Origin: an uncultured Flavihumibacter sp.
GTDB taxonomy: Bacteria; Bacteroidota; Bacteroidia; Chitinophagales; Chitinophagaceae
Reading direction: 5' to 3'
Assembly (NCBI GenBank): GCA_946482545.1
Contig: CAMLRX010000125.1
Span: 1-14,536, forward strand
Length of the DNA: 14,536 nt
Numbering within the stretch: the stretch's first letter is position 1; every line of letters begins with the position of its first letter. A program made the translations under genes and the position numbers. Under the pieces are notes generated by a model. The model was not told the DNA's origin. It was given only the letters and a program-made list of their open reading frames with translations, and made no database searches. Below are positions 13,654-14,536 of this stretch, piece by piece.

Positions 13654-13673
13654 GCAAATTCATGCAAATTCAA
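13654..13673. repeat. GCAAA direct repeats ahead of lacI
   Basis: GCAAATTCA occurs twice with a 10-bp period (13654-13662 and 13664-13672). Two further GCAAA words follow at 13686 and 13697, the last overlapping the regulator's ATG. GCAAA also matches the half-site of the nearby palindromes. These may be accessory protein-binding half-sites or simply A-rich leader sequence. Confidence 0.4.
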
Positions 13674-13700
13674 TAGCTTCACCATGCAAAACTAACGCAA

Positions 13701-14536
13701 ATGGAAAAGAAGGCGCCTACCATCAAAGAGATCGCGAAGCGATTGAACATCTCGGTATCCACGGTTTCGCGTGCATTGCACAACCATCCCAGCATCGGGC
13801 TCCGGACCAAGACCCAGGTGCAGCAACTGGCCAAAGAGTTGAACTATGAGCCCAATCAAACTGCCATCTTTTTCAAACAGGGCAAGACTTTCACCCTGGG
13901 TGTGATCCTGCCCAATCTCGGAGAAGAATTCTTTTCCCAGGCCATCAGCGGTATTGAGGACGCTGCTACTAGAAACAATTACAACGTGCTGGTGGGACAA
14001 TCGCACGATGATGTTGAACGCGAGAAACAGATCGTGGAAACCATGCGCAAACACCGCGTAGACGGCATCCTGGTTTCCGTGTCGAAAAACACTTATACCT
14101 ACGAACATTTTGAGCAACTCACCAATTACAATATACCGGTCGTATTTTTCGACCGCGTGCCGCGTGAACCACACTACTACAAGGTGAACTGCTCAATGTT
14201 GCAAAGCACCACGGAAGCGGTTTTGTTCCTGCTGAAAAGCGGCCACAAACGCATCGGGTTCCTGAAAGGACCGGAAAGTATCGGCATTACCGACGAACGC
14301 CAGGAAGGTTACGAGGCAGCTCTGAAGAAGAACCGCTTAAAGATAGATCCCGCGCTGATCGCAGATACCGACCTCACCAAAGAAAGCACCCACAAAGCCA
14401 TGCAGCAGTTGCTTTCGCTGAAGAACAGGCCCACGGCTATTGTAGCTTTCAACGACTATGTAGCACTGGATGCCATCCAGTACGCGAAGAAAATGAAGAT
14501 GAAAGTAAACAAAGACATCTGCTTCGTGAGCTACGC
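13701..14536 (+). CDS. LacI-family transcriptional regulator (truncated by window end)
   Basis: 278 complete codons with the frame open at the window end; about 60 C-terminal residues are missing compared with the usual ~340. Seen: N-terminal helix-turn-helix TIKEIAKRLNISVSTVSRAL (7-26), followed by the second helix and hinge region LRTKTQVQQLAKELNYEPNQTA. From residue 64 there is a periplasmic-binding-protein-like sensor domain: TLGVILPNLGEEFFSQAISGIEDAA, DGILVSVS, IPVVFFDRVP (145-154), GHKRIGFLKGP (181-191) and PTAIVAFNDYVALDAI (244-259). The start MEKKAPTIKE fits the family, and there is no clear Shine-Dalgarno. It is divergent from the sulfatase with 144 bp between them containing a CG-centred palindrome, so the sulfatase is its most likely target along with itself. 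The effector is probably a sugar, by family analogy. Confidence 0.93.
   Translation, partial: MEKKAPTIKEIAKRLNISVSTVSRALHNHPSIGLRTKTQVQQLAKELNYEPNQTAIFFKQGKTFTLGVILPNLGEEFFSQAISGIEDAATRNNYNVLVGQSHDDVEREKQIVETMRKHRVDGILVSVSKNTYTYEHFEQLTNYNIPVVFFDRVPREPHYYKVNCSMLQSTTEAVLFLLKSGHKRIGFLKGPESIGITDERQEGYEAALKKNRLKIDPALIADTDLTKESTHKAMQQLLSLKNRPTAIVAFNDYVALDAIQYAKKMKMKVNKDICFVSY

Overview
The window looks like a chromosomal segment of a Bacteroidota species, most likely a Chitinophagaceae-type organism (Chitinophaga/Niastella-like; the genus is a guess). The grounds are a SusC/SusD outer-membrane pair with two further lipoproteins, a LytS/LytTR-type two-component pair, weak or absent Shine-Dalgarno sequences, and -7 boxes of the form TAnnTTTG, which is the Bacteroidota sigma consensus. 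Base composition looks moderate and even, with no insertion sequence, tRNA, rRNA or CRISPR array.

Layout. (1) Positions 1-141 hold a short 3' tail of something transcribed rightward, closed by a clear intrinsic terminator. (2) Positions 140-2932 are a methionine/sulfur block: metX (homoserine O-acyltransferase, minus strand) diverges from an OsmC-family gene and a MetZ-type PLP sulfhydrylase (both plus strand). MetX and MetZ would perform the two consecutive steps homoserine -> O-acylhomoserine -> homocysteine. (3) Positions 2933-3681 are gene-free but structured: a nested inverted repeat (2951-3414), a 25-bp-period tandem repeat, and a compact minus-strand transcription unit (promoter, GNRA hairpin, terminator) that I propose as a ~70-nt small RNA. 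(4) Positions 3682-5477 are a sensor kinase/LytTR response-regulator operon with a 7-nt gene overlap. (5) Positions 5535-11903 (minus strand) are a four-gene operon: SusC TonB-dependent transporter, SusD lipoprotein, FAS1 (fasciclin) lipoprotein, and a fourth lipoprotein of uncertain family (possibly DUF5007-like). It ends at a strand-specific terminator that abuts the response regulator's stop codon. (6) Positions 12174-13556 (minus) encode a secreted FGly-type sulfatase, and a divergent LacI-family regulator starts at 13701 and runs off the window end.

How it fits together. The LacI regulator, the sulfatase and the SusCD operon look like a carbohydrate-responsive unit, perhaps for a sulfated glycan. 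The best sequence evidence is an exact 13-mer, CAAACGTTTGCGC, whose core is the palindrome CAAACGTTTG typical of LacI-family operators. It lies in the sulfatase/lacI divergent region and again between the sulfatase and susC, where further variants cluster. In the latter region two copies form the arms of a ~21-bp hairpin terminator, so operator and terminator may be the same DNA. The most novel candidates are this operator/terminator arrangement, the predicted sRNA upstream of the kinase, and the nested repeat.
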